Positions 1-8,328 of a DNA stretch of 64,000 nt are shown here, in pieces (the first letter of the stretch is position 1; each line of letters starts with the position of its first letter). The stretch lies in assembly GCA_000435595.1 (NCBI GenBank), contig FR895437.1:21501-85500 (forward strand), read 5' to 3'. The notes under the pieces are model-generated. The model ran no database searches. It worked only from the letters and a program-made list of their open reading frames with translations, and had not been told where the DNA came from. The position numbers and the translations under genes were made by a program. Source of the stretch: Firmicutes bacterium CAG:882 (GTDB taxonomy: Bacteria > Bacillota > Clostridia > Lachnospirales > Lachnospiraceae).

Positions 1-26
1 GTCAATTTCAATGATATTCGCCGCGT

Positions 27-815
27 TTACATTACGATCATCGACGCAAGCATGAAGCCTCCAAGTGCGAGGCAGTAGATGGAAAGAATCCTGAATCTTC
101 CTCTTCTCAATATCCTGTTTAAAAGAATAAGTCCGATATATCCCGTAACCATGGCAAAAACCATCGCAAGTATATACCAGCCCGTGTTCTCTGCATCCGA
201 CGCGCCAAACCTTACAAGATCAACTATATCGAGCACCACCGAGCCGATAAGCGCGGGAACCGCCGAAAGAAACGCAAATCTCCATGTCAGCTTTTTGTTG
301 AAGCCTAACAGCAGACATACCGTTATTACCATTCCGCATCGCGAAAGGCCGGGAAGTGCGGCCAGCCCCTGAACCGCTCCCACAACAAACGCTTCAAAGA
401 AGCCGACATCCCCTATCTTCAGCTCACCGTTCTTAATTCCATCAGTCAAAAATAGCATAACTCCTGTTGCGACAAGAAATATTCCCGGAAACAGAACCGT
501 TCCGGCAGCATAGGCTGCAAAGCTCCTGCACGCAGCCCCGACTATTCCCGTCGATATCGTTGCCGCCAATATCAAAAGTGCAAGCTTTCTGTACGCTCCG
601 TTCTCAAGCCTTACAAGCCTTATAATGTCCTTTCTGAAAGCGAACACAATCACCGCAATGGTTGCAAGCTTCAAAAACATATCAAAGAACACACTGTTTC
701 CCACGCCAAAGCCGAACACGTTCTTAAGCATCAAAAGATGTCCGGAACTGCTGACCGGAAGGAACCCCGTGATGCCATCAATTATTCCGCTGATAATTAT
801 CTTAAGTGCTTCCAA
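27..815 (-). CDS. uppP: Undecaprenyl-diphosphatase-like membrane protein (UppP/BacA family)
   Basis: Integral-membrane phosphatase family that turns undecaprenyl diphosphate into undecaprenyl phosphate, recycling the lipid carrier for wall and capsule synthesis. About eight hydrophobic segments over 262 residues, normal family length. The signature FLPVSSSGHL is present at residues 18-27 and the second motif appears as PGLSRCG near residue 155, keeping the conserved arginine. The two glutamates of the usual ExxxE motif just before FLPVSS are replaced (Asp13 and Gly17), and the glutamate after the second motif is an arginine, so this is a divergent member. The start is TTG, chosen for GGAGGGGATAAT just before it. 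It has its own promoter overlapping the stop of the upstream tepA-like gene. Family call is secure; phosphatase activity is inferred. Confidence 0.85.
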   Translation of the reverse strand: MEALKIIISGIIDGITGFLPVSSSGHLLMLKNVFGFGVGNSVFFDMFLKLATIAVIVFAFRKDIIRLVRLENGAYRKLALLILAATISTGIVGAACRSFAAYAAGTVLFPGIFLVATGVMLFLTDGIKNGELKIGDVGFFEAFVVGAVQGLAALPGLSRCGMVITVCLLLGFNKKLTWRFAFLSAVPALIGSVVLDIVDLVRFGASDAENTGWYILAMVFAMVTGYIGLILLNRILRRGRFRILSIYCLALGGFMLASMIVM

Positions 816-849
816 ATTATCCCCTCCACATATTTACACAATTAATTGA

Positions 850-878
850 ATTATAGCATTTTTTTACAATGAGGTCAA
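850..878 (-). promoter_or_regulatory. Sigma-A-type promoter for uppP
   Basis: On the minus strand TTGACC (873-878) and TATAAT (850-855) are separated by exactly 17 bases, with TGC before the -10 (extended -10). It overlaps the stop codon of the upstream gene, so uppP can be transcribed independently. Confidence 0.7.
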
Positions 879-1555
879 ATCAAACCGTGTGCAAGCTTTT
901 TTATTTTTGCTAGTGCCTCCTTAACCCCGCCGACCTCGTCGATGAGTCCCGCATGAACAGCCTGCTCACCCACAAGAACTGTCCCCAGATCCTTCGACAG
1001 CATGCTCGTGTTCATCATCATCTTTTCAATGCTTCCCTTTTCAATCCTGCTGTGCTCCTCAATAAATTTAACTATCCTGTCCTGTATCATCTTAAAATAA
1101 TCGTAGGTCTGGGGTGCACCGATAACGGTTCCGCTCATCCTCACGGGGTGAATGAGCATTGTTCCCGTCGGCACGATGAACGAATAGTCCGACGCGACTG
1201 CAAGCGGCACACCGATTGAGTGGCTGTCACCGATTACAAGCGAGACCGTCGGCTTGCTTATCGATGCAATCATCTCAGCAAGTGCAAGCCCCGCCGACAC
1301 GTCCCCTCCTATAGTGTTTATTATTATAATTACTCCTTTTATCTTTTTGCTGTCCTCAATCTGTGCAAATATCGGAATAAGATGCTCATACTTTGTCGTC
1401 TTGCAGTTGTTAGATAGCACCTCATGTCCCTCTATCTCTCCGATTATTGTGATAAGCTTTATGTTCTCGTCGTCCTTATCGGAGAGCGAGAGCTGCCCGA
1501 ACGCCTCTATCTCCTCCCTGTCCTTCTCCTTCAGGTTCTTTTCATCATCCGCCAT
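875..1555 (-). CDS. tepA: TepA/ClpP-like serine protease (translocation-enhancing type)
   Basis: ClpP-fold serine peptidase of 226 residues, of the class that includes Bacillus TepA (YmfB), which acts in the cytosol on secretion precursors or signal peptides. A full triad can be placed: Ser113 in GDSHSIGVPLA, His136 in LIHPVRMSG, and an Asp in AGLIDEVGG near residue 209. The oxyanion loop NTIGGDVSAGL is at about residues 80-90. The first 30 residues are charged and not part of the fold. No signal peptide. ATG start preceded by AGAGAGGAAGCT. It lies between two undecaprenyl-carrier genes in the same direction. Whether it is TepA rather than another ClpP-like peptidase is a judgement from the HSIG serine motif. 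Confidence 0.85.
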   Translation of the reverse strand: MADDEKNLKEKDREEIEAFGQLSLSDKDDENIKLITIIGEIEGHEVLSNNCKTTKYEHLIPIFAQIEDSKKIKGVIIIINTIGGDVSAGLALAEMIASISKPTVSLVIGDSHSIGVPLAVASDYSFIVPTGTMLIHPVRMSGTVIGAPQTYDYFKMIQDRIVKFIEEHSRIEKGSIEKMMMNTSMLSKDLGTVLVGEQAVHAGLIDEVGGVKEALAKIKKLAHGLI

Positions 1556-1744
1556 AGCTTCCTCTCTTTCCGCAGATTACAATTTTTCTGCATTTTTCAT
1601 ACGGACATATTATCTGCATTTTGAGTAAAAATATAAACTTGCAAAGTAATAAGATTCAGTCGGCCGCATGCAACATCTGCATTGTACGCCGCAATGCACA
1701 TCCACACAAAAACGGCATCATATAACCCCACGCCCGGCGCTCGG

Positions 1745-1750
1745 ATTATA
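1745..1750 (-). promoter_or_regulatory. Possible -10 box upstream of the tepA-like gene
   Basis: Minus strand reads TTGTATAATCC. No good -35 at 17 bases. If used, the mRNA leader to the tepA start would be about 190 nt; that leader contains a 7-bp hairpin at 1678-1698 (TGCATTG/CAATGCA) and no ORF that I can support. Confidence 0.35.
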
Positions 1751-1788
1751 CAATGCCCTCTTAATGTAATTTTAAGATTTTTTATTAT

Positions 1789-1852
1789 ATGATGATATCA
1801 GGGTCAAAACATGTGCTATAAACTTAGCATGTTTTGACCCTGATATCATCAT
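1789..1852. repeat. Long perfect inverted repeat (25-bp arms, 14-base loop)
   Basis: Arms 1789-1813 and 1828-1852 are perfect reverse complements over 25 bases; the left arm begins ATGATGATATCAGGG and ends TCAAAACATG. The loop is 1814-1827. It starts five bases after the stop of the DUF368 gene, so it would form a very strong hairpin at the end of that mRNA, although no T-run follows. The rest of the 301-base gap (1556-1856) holds only the weak promoter noted above. The half-sequence TCAGG(T)GTCAAAACATG is found again at 63952-63968, pointing to a repeat family. Confidence 0.85.
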
Positions 1853-1856
1853 TATA

Positions 1857-2738
1857 CTATTTTTTCTCCATCGCGCCTTTTAACAGCTGTAAGCCCAGAA
1901 GAATGACTCCACCGAATATGAAATATCCGACCTTAAACGTTGCAAAGGTCATGACAGGCTGTGGCGTCTCAAGTGTTGATGGTCCTGTCACGATGGCATA
2001 CATCGAGCCTATGACAAGCCCGAGAATCAAATATACCATCTGCGAGCGGAACTTTTCAAGACCTGTCCTTAGAAGCTTCACGCTCGTGAATATTCCCGTG
2101 AGTATTCCGAGTCCGAATATTATAAGTATCGGAATATACTTAAATTCCAGATGTAAAAAACCTCTGAGTGCACTCATTATCGGCACATACAGCCCGAATA
2201 TGAGAAGCATCGTCGAGCCCGAGATTCCGGGAAGCACCATCGCCGAGATTGCGATGGCGGCTACGACGAACACATAGATGCCCTTTACAAAGCTCAGCGC
2301 CGATATGTCCATGCTTCCCCTCGAAAGGCTCTGGTTTAAATATGTTATGACCGCTACAATCGCCACACCGAGAAGTGCAAACAGAATGTGTACATACCTT
2401 CCCTTGAGTGTCTCCCACTCATCACGCACTATAATCGGCACAGCAAAGAGCGAAAGCCCCAAAAAGAGTGAGCACAGCTCATATATATGGCTGTCAAAGA
2501 TTCTGCCAAGTGCAAGCACGGTGCAGATAAATCCGACCACCCAGCCTGTGCCAAGCTTTAAAAGAAATATAAGTGCACTCTTTTTTTGTTCCCTGCTGCC
2601 CGAAATAATGTTATCAAGCGACTCGATAAATCTGTCATAAAAGCCCATGACAAATGCTATCGTACCTCCCGACACGCCGGGCACGGCATCCGCCATCGCC
2701 ATGCAGAAGCCCTGTATGGCAGTCCATATAATCCCCAT
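1857..2738 (-). CDS. DUF368 polyprenyl-phosphate translocase (PopT type)
   Basis: Polytopic membrane protein of 293 residues with the DUF368 signature DAVPGVSGGTIAF at about residues 17-29 and a second VLPGISGSTMLL near residue 167, i.e. an internal duplication. DUF368 proteins (PopT) were shown to return undecaprenyl phosphate from the outer to the inner leaflet of the membrane, the step after UppP. Having it 1 kb from uppP in the same direction fits a carrier-recycling role. ATG start after GGGAGAGTATTT. The stop codon is followed at once by the 25-bp inverted repeat. Confidence 0.88.
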   Translation of the reverse strand: MGIIWTAIQGFCMAMADAVPGVSGGTIAFVMGFYDRFIESLDNIISGSREQKKSALIFLLKLGTGWVVGFICTVLALGRIFDSHIYELCSLFLGLSLFAVPIIVRDEWETLKGRYVHILFALLGVAIVAVITYLNQSLSRGSMDISALSFVKGIYVFVVAAIAISAMVLPGISGSTMLLIFGLYVPIMSALRGFLHLEFKYIPILIIFGLGILTGIFTSVKLLRTGLEKFRSQMVYLILGLVIGSMYAIVTGPSTLETPQPVMTFATFKVGYFIFGGVILLGLQLLKGAMEKK

Positions 2739-2848
2739 AAATACTCTCCCACTTTATACATTTTATATTATAGCCTTCGTTCCACAGAACTATTATATTT
2801 TGATGCCGTAATTTTTATGATAAAAATGAGACAGGCTTTATCACAGAC

Positions 2849-3319
2849 CTAAACATTTCCCTCATCATCGACTTTTTTCTTCAAATTCGGAAATCCCGCC
2901 CTGCTCTCCGTCTTGCTGAGAATGTACAGCTTATCAAGTGTCTTCACGAACTCCTCGCACTCCTCCTCGGAAAGCTGCCCAAGAAGCCATTCATAATACA
3001 TTCCCTCGAGATATGCCTTGGAATTTTTGAGACTCTCTGCCTTTTCCGTCGCATACAACTTCGAGCTTCTTTTGTCCTCGGGATTTACTTTTCGTATAAG
3101 ATACCCCTTGTTTTCAAGACTTGCCGTCCTTCTTGCGGCTGCCCCCTTGTCAAGCTTTAGCTGCTCGCGCACCTGTGCCTGCGTTATCCCCGGGTTGTGT
3201 CTCACAAGATGTATGAAATCGAACTCAGCCGTCCCTATGCCGTCCTCCTTCATGGTCTGCACAGTGAACTTGCCAACCTCCCTTGCAATCTTTGTCATTT
3301 TACGCTCCGATTTATCCAC
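2849..3319 (-). CDS. MarR-family transcriptional regulator
   Basis: 156-residue winged-helix protein. The central part (about residues 40-100) reads as a MarR reader head: ITQAQVREQLKLDKGAAARR as recognition helix-turn-helix, then the wing LIRKVNPEDKRSSKLYAT. Helical ends would form the dimer interface. No sensor cysteines stand out. Start is GTG, chosen for GGGGAATCAGC in front; an internal ATG at 3298 is an alternative. It lies 110 bases upstream of the DUF368 gene and 33 bases after an M16 peptidase gene; its targets cannot be told from the sequence. A 7-bp inverted repeat (2818-2843) follows its stop without a clear T-run. Confidence 0.85.
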   Translation of the reverse strand: MDKSERKMTKIAREVGKFTVQTMKEDGIGTAEFDFIHLVRHNPGITQAQVREQLKLDKGAAARRTASLENKGYLIRKVNPEDKRSSKLYATEKAESLKNSKAYLEGMYYEWLLGQLSEEECEEFVKTLDKLYILSKTESRAGFPNLKKKVDDEGNV

Positions 3320-3351
3320 GCTGATTCCCCTTTTAATTTAATTTCAATATA

Positions 3352-4620
3352 TTATTTTCTAATTTCCCATTTTTTCCTGAGCGTTGAAATCGGCACATCC
3401 TTGACATTTCCGACAAGACATACGCTGCACTTATCCTTTCTCAGATAAGTTCTTATACATCTGTTGAACTGCTCTAGTGTAACCGCTTCATAGTGCTCCA
3501 CTGCCTCATCAAGTGAAATCACGCTTCCCGTTGAGAGAAATGTCTTGGCGTTGTTTAGCACGGTATTGCTTGCCGCCTCGCTTCCCAGAACAAGCTCAAT
3601 CTTCGTCTGCCTCTTCAGCCTTGCAAGCTCGTCCTCCGCTATTCCCTTCTCATTAAGCTCGTCTATTATCTCAAATATGAGCTCATACACCCTCTCGGTC
3701 TGAGCTGCACTCATCGATGCATAGATGTGAAAAAGTCCTGCAAGGTCACACATGCTGTTGTACGAGTATATGCTGTAGGTCAGACCGTTCTGCTCTCTTA
3801 CCTTCTGGAAAAGTCTGGAATTCAGGTTGCCTCCCAGCATTGAGTTAATCATATACATCGCATATCTGTCCTCATCGGAGCTTCTCACATTGTCAAAGGC
3901 GATGTTTAAGTGCACCTGCTCCATGTCCTTATATCTTGTGATAAAACATCTGTTAAAATCAGGGCTTTGCGGTATAAGCTTGTCTCCCGTCTCAGGCAGC
4001 CCCGAAAACAGAGGCTCCAGCACCGACATGATACTCTTCTCATCACATTTTCCCGCCACGGATATGAGTATGTTGTCCGCCGTGTAATTGGCATTCTTAA
4101 AGTCAATGAGCTGCTGCCTGGTAAGCTTTCTTACGTTGCTCTTGCTGCCTGATATAATAAATCCCAGCGGATTATCATTCCACACCCGCTTCTGCAAAAG
4201 CTCATGGCACATATCCTCCGCCGAATCATCATAGGAATCTATCTCATCAATGATTACGCCCTTCTCTTTTGAGAATTCCTTTGAGTCAAACACGGAATTA
4301 AACAGCATATCCGCCATAACCGTGAGTGCTCTCTCAAAATCCTCCGGAAGCACCTTACCATAGAATACTGTGTTCTCCTTGGAGGTGTAAGCGTTTATTC
4401 CGCCTCCAAGCTCAGTCATTATATCTGCAAGCTGTCCTGCATTGTATTTGTCCGTACCCTTAAAAAGCATATGCTCTATCGCATGTGCAACTCCATTGCC
4501 GGCAGCTGTCTCATTCTGTGAACCGCTGCCCACATACACACCGAAGGTTACGCTTCTTGCACCCGGCAGATTCTCTATAATTACAGGAATGTTATTCGTC
4601 AGTCTGTGGATTACCGTCAT
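3352..4620 (-). CDS. M16-family zinc peptidase (YmxG/PqqL-like)
   Basis: Inverzincin-type processing peptidase of about 422 residues: N-terminal catalytic half with the inverted zinc motif HAIEH near residue 47 and a downstream glutamate in KGVIIDEIDSY, C-terminal half of the non-catalytic M16 domain type. Predicted cytosolic, no signal peptide. I start at the ATG at 4620 (MTVIHRL), which matches the usual family N-terminus; an in-frame ATG at 4644 has no ribosome site. The gene overlaps the end of the upstream CNNM gene by 29 bases, so translation is probably coupled. Natural substrate unknown. Confidence 0.9.
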   Translation of the reverse strand: MTVIHRLTNNIPVIIENLPGARSVTFGVYVGSGSQNETAAGNGVAHAIEHMLFKGTDKYNAGQLADIMTELGGGINAYTSKENTVFYGKVLPEDFERALTVMADMLFNSVFDSKEFSKEKGVIIDEIDSYDDSAEDMCHELLQKRVWNDNPLGFIISGSKSNVRKLTRQQLIDFKNANYTADNILISVAGKCDEKSIMSVLEPLFSGLPETGDKLIPQSPDFNRCFITRYKDMEQVHLNIAFDNVRSSDEDRYAMYMINSMLGGNLNSRLFQKVREQNGLTYSIYSYNSMCDLAGLFHIYASMSAAQTERVYELIFEIIDELNEKGIAEDELARLKRQTKIELVLGSEAASNTVLNNAKTFLSTGSVISLDEAVEHYEAVTLEQFNRCIRTYLRKDKCSVCLVGNVKDVPISTLRKKWEIRK

Positions 4621-5935
4621 TACCCTTTTCTTCCTCAACTTCATTTTTTGTTATTCTGACCTTGCGGATTACCCTGTTTTTTGCCTCCAATACCTTAAAA
4701 TGGTAGCCCTCATAGTCAACCTCACCGCTCTCATCGTCCGTCGGAAGTCTGTGAAGCTGAGCTATCATAAAGCCGTTGATTGTCTCATAATCCTCTGTGT
4801 CAAATGTGATATCAAGCAAATCCTCAAGGTCATCCAGCAATGTAAGACCATCAACCTCGTATGAGTCCTCCGAGGTTCTTTCAATCTGCTTTTCCTCCTT
4901 GTCATACTCATCCATGATATTACCGACTATCTCCTCGATAATATCCTCCATGGTAATAATACCGGAGGTCTGTCCATACTCGTCAACCACTATGGCGAAC
5001 TGAATCTTCTCTGCCTGCATTTCCTTAAAAAGTGCATCAACATTTCTTGTTTCAGGCACATAGTATGCAGCTCTCATTAGATGCTTTATATCTTTTATCG
5101 GTGTCTCATTGCTCTTGTCATTCTCGTATGCAACTATCGCATCGCGAAGATGTATCATTCCGACAATGTGATCAATGTCCTCGTCGTACACAGGGTATCT
5201 CGAAAAGCTGTTGCTTAACATTATGTTGAACGCATCCTCAAGGGACGTATTCTGGTCAATTCCAATAATATTGGAGCGGTGCACCATGACATCATGTGCT
5301 TCCTTGTCTCCGAACTCGAAGATATTGTTAATCATCTTCGCCTCGCCCTCCTCGAGGACGCCCTTTTCCTGTCCTTCATTGACCATCGTGATAATCTCTT
5401 CCTCAGTCACATTCTCAAGCTGCTCGTGAGGATTGATTCCTATAATTCTGAGCACAAGATTCGATAACTTTGACACTATAAATGCCACAGGTGTAAGAAG
5501 TCCCATGAGAAGTCCCGCAGGACTCAGAAGTCTGTATAAAGTCTTTTCCGGATACTTCATGCCTACGCGCTTAGGCACCAGTACACCAAGCACAAGCAGA
5601 ACAATGATGACAACCACTGCAACGCCGAATATAATCCATACCGACTGTGTCTTTGTGGCTCTCTCTATCGCCCTTGATATTGCCCTTAAAATGTAACCGC
5701 CGACGGCTACGTTAGTTATAAACACCGTTATATCGAGTGTGTTGGATAGCACTGCAGGGTTATCGGCAAGCTTTTGAAGTTTCTTAGCCTTTCTGTCGTT
5801 CTCATCCTCACATTTTTTCTCTATAAATGAATCGTTAACATTCTGCAGTGCCGACGAGAATGCGTACAGCACAGCATCAATTATCATGAAGGCGAGTAAA
5901 AGTATCCCGCCCAAATAGGGGTGTATGTCTCCCAT
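4592..5935 (-). CDS. CNNM/CorC-type membrane protein with CBS pair (hemolysin family)
   Basis: 447 residues in the usual order: DUF21/CNNM transmembrane domain (about 1-180, four hydrophobic segments), paired CBS domains (about 200-330, including EFGDKEAHDVMVHRSN and VVDEYGQTSGIITMEDIIEE), and a C-terminal CorC_HlyC domain (about 345-430). Such proteins act as Mg2+/other cation transporters or regulators; the old name hemolysin is misleading. Lies four bases before aroQ in reading order and overlaps the M16 gene, so it is part of the aro cluster transcript. Confidence 0.92.
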   Translation of the reverse strand: MGDIHPYLGGILLLAFMIIDAVLYAFSSALQNVNDSFIEKKCEDENDRKAKKLQKLADNPAVLSNTLDITVFITNVAVGGYILRAISRAIERATKTQSVWIIFGVAVVVIIVLLVLGVLVPKRVGMKYPEKTLYRLLSPAGLLMGLLTPVAFIVSKLSNLVLRIIGINPHEQLENVTEEEIITMVNEGQEKGVLEEGEAKMINNIFEFGDKEAHDVMVHRSNIIGIDQNTSLEDAFNIMLSNSFSRYPVYDEDIDHIVGMIHLRDAIVAYENDKSNETPIKDIKHLMRAAYYVPETRNVDALFKEMQAEKIQFAIVVDEYGQTSGIITMEDIIEEIVGNIMDEYDKEEKQIERTSEDSYEVDGLTLLDDLEDLLDITFDTEDYETINGFMIAQLHRLPTDDESGEVDYEGYHFKVLEAKNRVIRKVRITKNEVEEEKGNDGNPQTDE

Positions 5936-5938
5936 AAA

Positions 5939-6400
5939 CTAACCATCTTTCCTTTCTCTAAGTGAATTTACAATTTCCTCAATTGCAATACAGTAGCCTT
6001 CAAGCCCTTTTCCCGCAATCTGCTTCGTACATTCCGGAAGTGTCACCGACACATGGCGGAAATCCTCCCTCGAATGTATATCCGATATATGTACCTCATA
6101 CTTTGGGAAATCAAGCGGTGCAAGTGCATCACGTATTGCATAGCTGTAATGAGTATATGCTCCCGGATTGATTACAATACCATCGAGCTCTCCCTTTTCA
6201 TGTTCAAAATATGCCTCCTGAAGCTTATCTATAATGGCACCTTCGTGATTGCTCTGCCATGTCTCAATATCTATGCCAAACTCCCTTGCCTTGTCATGAA
6301 GCATATTTACAAGGTAATCATAGTCCTGTGTGCCATAGATTTTCTTGTCTCTTATTCCGAGGAAATTAAGATTCGGACCATTAATTACAAGAATCTTCAT
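5939..6400 (-). CDS. aroQ: 3-dehydroquinate dehydratase, type II
   Basis: Third step of the shikimate pathway: dehydration of 3-dehydroquinate to 3-dehydroshikimate. 153 residues, typical for the dodecameric type II enzyme. The N-terminus ILVINGPNLNFLGIRD holds the conserved asparagine and the arginine of the lid; the catalytic tyrosine lies in IYG just after. INPGAYTHYS near residue 78 and the histidine in VHISDIHSRE are active-site segments. It overlaps aroK by 20 bases. Directly precedes the CNNM gene in the transcript. Confidence 0.96.
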   Translation of the reverse strand: MKILVINGPNLNFLGIRDKKIYGTQDYDYLVNMLHDKAREFGIDIETWQSNHEGAIIDKLQEAYFEHEKGELDGIVINPGAYTHYSYAIRDALAPLDFPKYEVHISDIHSREDFRHVSVTLPECTKQIAGKGLEGYCIAIEEIVNSLRERKDG

Positions 6401-6929
6401 ACTCCTTTATCCTCCCATACATTTTCTCAAAGCTCATATCGTCAGTATCTATAATCAGGTCTGCCCGCTCCTCATATATCGATGCACGTCTGCCCATCAG
6501 GTCGTTTATCTTAGCTTCTACATCGCCTCCTGCAAGGAGCGGTCTTGACTTGTCATGTGATAACCTCTTTACCAGTGTCTCCACCTTCGCTCTCAGATAC
6601 ACAACGATTCCCAAGCTGTGAAGCTCCTGTCCGTTGACCTCCCTCAGCGGAAGTCCTCCTCCCACAGATACCACCGTGTTCACTGTATTCTGCTCATTCA
6701 GGCTCTTCACACACTCTGTCTCAAGATTTCTGAAATATTCCTCACCATGCTCGGCAAAAATCGCGTTTATGGATTTTTCCACCTGCAGTGAAATCAGTTT
6801 ATCCGTGTCAATAAGCTTCATTCCATGATTCTTCTCTATCCATCTTCCGAACGTTGTCTTGCCCGAACCCATGAAACCTATAAGAATTATGTTATTTTTT
6901 CCGGCATTTTTATCAGCGCATCCGTTCAT
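6381..6929 (-). CDS. aroK: Shikimate kinase
   Basis: Phosphorylates shikimate with ATP, fifth step of aromatic amino-acid synthesis. 182 residues: P-loop GFMGSGKTT near residues 18-26, shikimate-binding Asp in DTDKLI and Arg in FRNLE, the glycine-rich VVSVGGGLPLR, and the lid region with SRPLLAG. The first ten residues before NNIILIGF are not conserved. aroE ends one base before it and aroQ overlaps its end, giving the order aroE-aroK-aroQ. Confidence 0.95.
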   Translation of the reverse strand: MNGCADKNAGKNNIILIGFMGSGKTTFGRWIEKNHGMKLIDTDKLISLQVEKSINAIFAEHGEEYFRNLETECVKSLNEQNTVNTVVSVGGGLPLREVNGQELHSLGIVVYLRAKVETLVKRLSHDKSRPLLAGGDVEAKINDLMGRRASIYEERADLIIDTDDMSFEKMYGRIKEYEDSCN

Positions 6930-6930
6930 A

Positions 6931-7821
6931 TCAATTCTGCCCCATCTCTTTCTTCATGAGTTCATAGAGCTCCCTGCACAGCTCATCCGGCACCCGGATG
7001 TCATTCCACAGCTCGAATGCGGCAACTCCCTGATATAAGAGCATCTCCAGACCATTGTATGCCTTTGCACCATGTGCTCTCACCAGATGCATAAATCGCG
7101 TCTCGGACGGGTTGAATATAATATCAACAGCAGCCTCAATCATATCATAGAAAGCTTCATCCTCAACCGGTGTCCCCGTGGCGTCAGGATACAAGCCCTT
7201 ACTTGTCGTCTGTATCACTATATATTTGTAACCCGAATTGTCATTATAACCCTTAAGCTCCTTATAACCGTCAAGAGACAACGCATGTACACATTCTCCG
7301 GCGACATAGGTATTCACATCATCCGCAAGCTGCTCTGCCTTGTCAATACTTCTGTTCATAAGGTATACCTTAGCTGCACCTGTCACGGTGCACATGAATG
7401 TGACCGCTCTTGATGCTCCGCCGGCACCGAGAACAATCACTTCACGTCCCGATATGTCTATTCCGTCACATGCAAGCTGTCTCTTTATTCCAAGATAATC
7501 GGTGTTATATCCTTTGTAACCGCCATCCACACGAACAAGCGTGTTAACCGCACCTATCGACTCTGCAAGCTCATCGACACTCACAAGCGCCCTCATGACC
7601 TCCTGTTTGTATGGAACGGTAACATTCATTCCCTTTATCCCAAGCGCATACGCACCCTTTACCGCTGTCTCAACCTCCCCGCTCTCAACCTTGAATGCGG
7701 TATAGGCCAGATTAATTCCCAGCCTGTCGGCAAGTGTGTTGTGTATGAACGGCGAAATCGAATGTCCGACCGGATTTCCCATCAGTCCGCAAAGTGCTGT
7801 CTTAGCATCAATCTTTCCCAT
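6931..7821 (-). CDS. aroE: Shikimate dehydrogenase
   Basis: NADPH-dependent reduction of 3-dehydroshikimate to shikimate, fourth step of the pathway. 296 residues from the ATG at 7821 (MGKIDAKT); AGGAGG lies 13 bases upstream. An ATG at 7857 would add 12 unmatched residues inside the preceding gene. Substrate-binding segment GNPVGHSISPFIHN is at about residues 15-28, the catalytic lysine is in NVTVPYKQEV, and the nucleotide-binding loop is VLGAGGASRAV. The last stretch NGLEMLLYQGVAAFELW is the usual C-terminal signature. Overlaps the yqeG-like gene by 14 bases. Confidence 0.95.
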   Translation of the reverse strand: MGKIDAKTALCGLMGNPVGHSISPFIHNTLADRLGINLAYTAFKVESGEVETAVKGAYALGIKGMNVTVPYKQEVMRALVSVDELAESIGAVNTLVRVDGGYKGYNTDYLGIKRQLACDGIDISGREVIVLGAGGASRAVTFMCTVTGAAKVYLMNRSIDKAEQLADDVNTYVAGECVHALSLDGYKELKGYNDNSGYKYIVIQTTSKGLYPDATGTPVEDEAFYDMIEAAVDIIFNPSETRFMHLVRAHGAKAYNGLEMLLYQGVAAFELWNDIRVPDELCRELYELMKKEMGQN

Positions 7822-8320
7822 GTCTCTTCTTGTACCTCCTGTAAAAGAACAAAACAATCCATTCCAAACGTCTCTTTAATATAATCTGTATCTCCTCTTT
7901 CGGATGAATCGGCTTGACCAAAATGCTGTATACTCCTGCTCTGTTAGCTCCCCACACATCCGTAAAAAGCTGATCGCCGACAAAAAGCGTATTTTCCTTG
8001 GTTGTACCGCAGATTTTCATAGCCTTCCTGTAGCCTTCAGGTGACGGCTTCCCTGCCTTATACAGATACCTTGAATCAACCTGCCCTGCAAAGGATGCAA
8101 CTCGCGGCTCTTTATTGTTGGAAATAAGGCAGGTCTCATACCCCATTGTGTGAAGTGTGTTAAAAAAATCAATCACCTTCTGAGTTGCCGGAGCACCATG
8201 TTCCACAAGCGTATTGTCTATATCAAAAAGTACAGCTCTGTAGCCTTTTTCGTGATAGTCCGCAAAATTTATGTCATATATGCTTTCTGCATCCTGTGTC
8301 GGATATAATCTTCGGAACAT
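7808..8320 (-). CDS. YqeG-family HAD phosphatase (IIIA)
   Basis: 170-residue HAD-superfamily hydrolase. Motif I is DIDNTLVEHG (nucleophile Asp followed by Asp at +2), motif II is SNN in CLISNNKEP, motif III lysine in YKAGKPSPEGY, and motif IV is VGDQLFTDVWGANRAG. In many Firmicutes the relative YqeG sits next to ribosome or aro genes; its substrate is still unclear (a phosphatidylglycerophosphate phosphatase activity is known for plant and yeast relatives). Reads into aroE with an overlap. Confidence 0.9.
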   Translation of the reverse strand: MFRRLYPTQDAESIYDINFADYHEKGYRAVLFDIDNTLVEHGAPATQKVIDFFNTLHTMGYETCLISNNKEPRVASFAGQVDSRYLYKAGKPSPEGYRKAMKICGTTKENTLFVGDQLFTDVWGANRAGVYSILVKPIHPKEEIQIILKRRLEWIVLFFYRRYKKRHGKD

Positions 8321-8328
8321 TCTGCCTC

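Noticed and set aside
1834..2277. 147-residue plus-strand ORF
   Set aside because: Antisense to the DUF368 gene and overlapping the inverted repeat.
2818..2843. Hairpin after the MarR gene as terminator
   Set aside because: Only seven base pairs, loop of 12 and no clear T-run.
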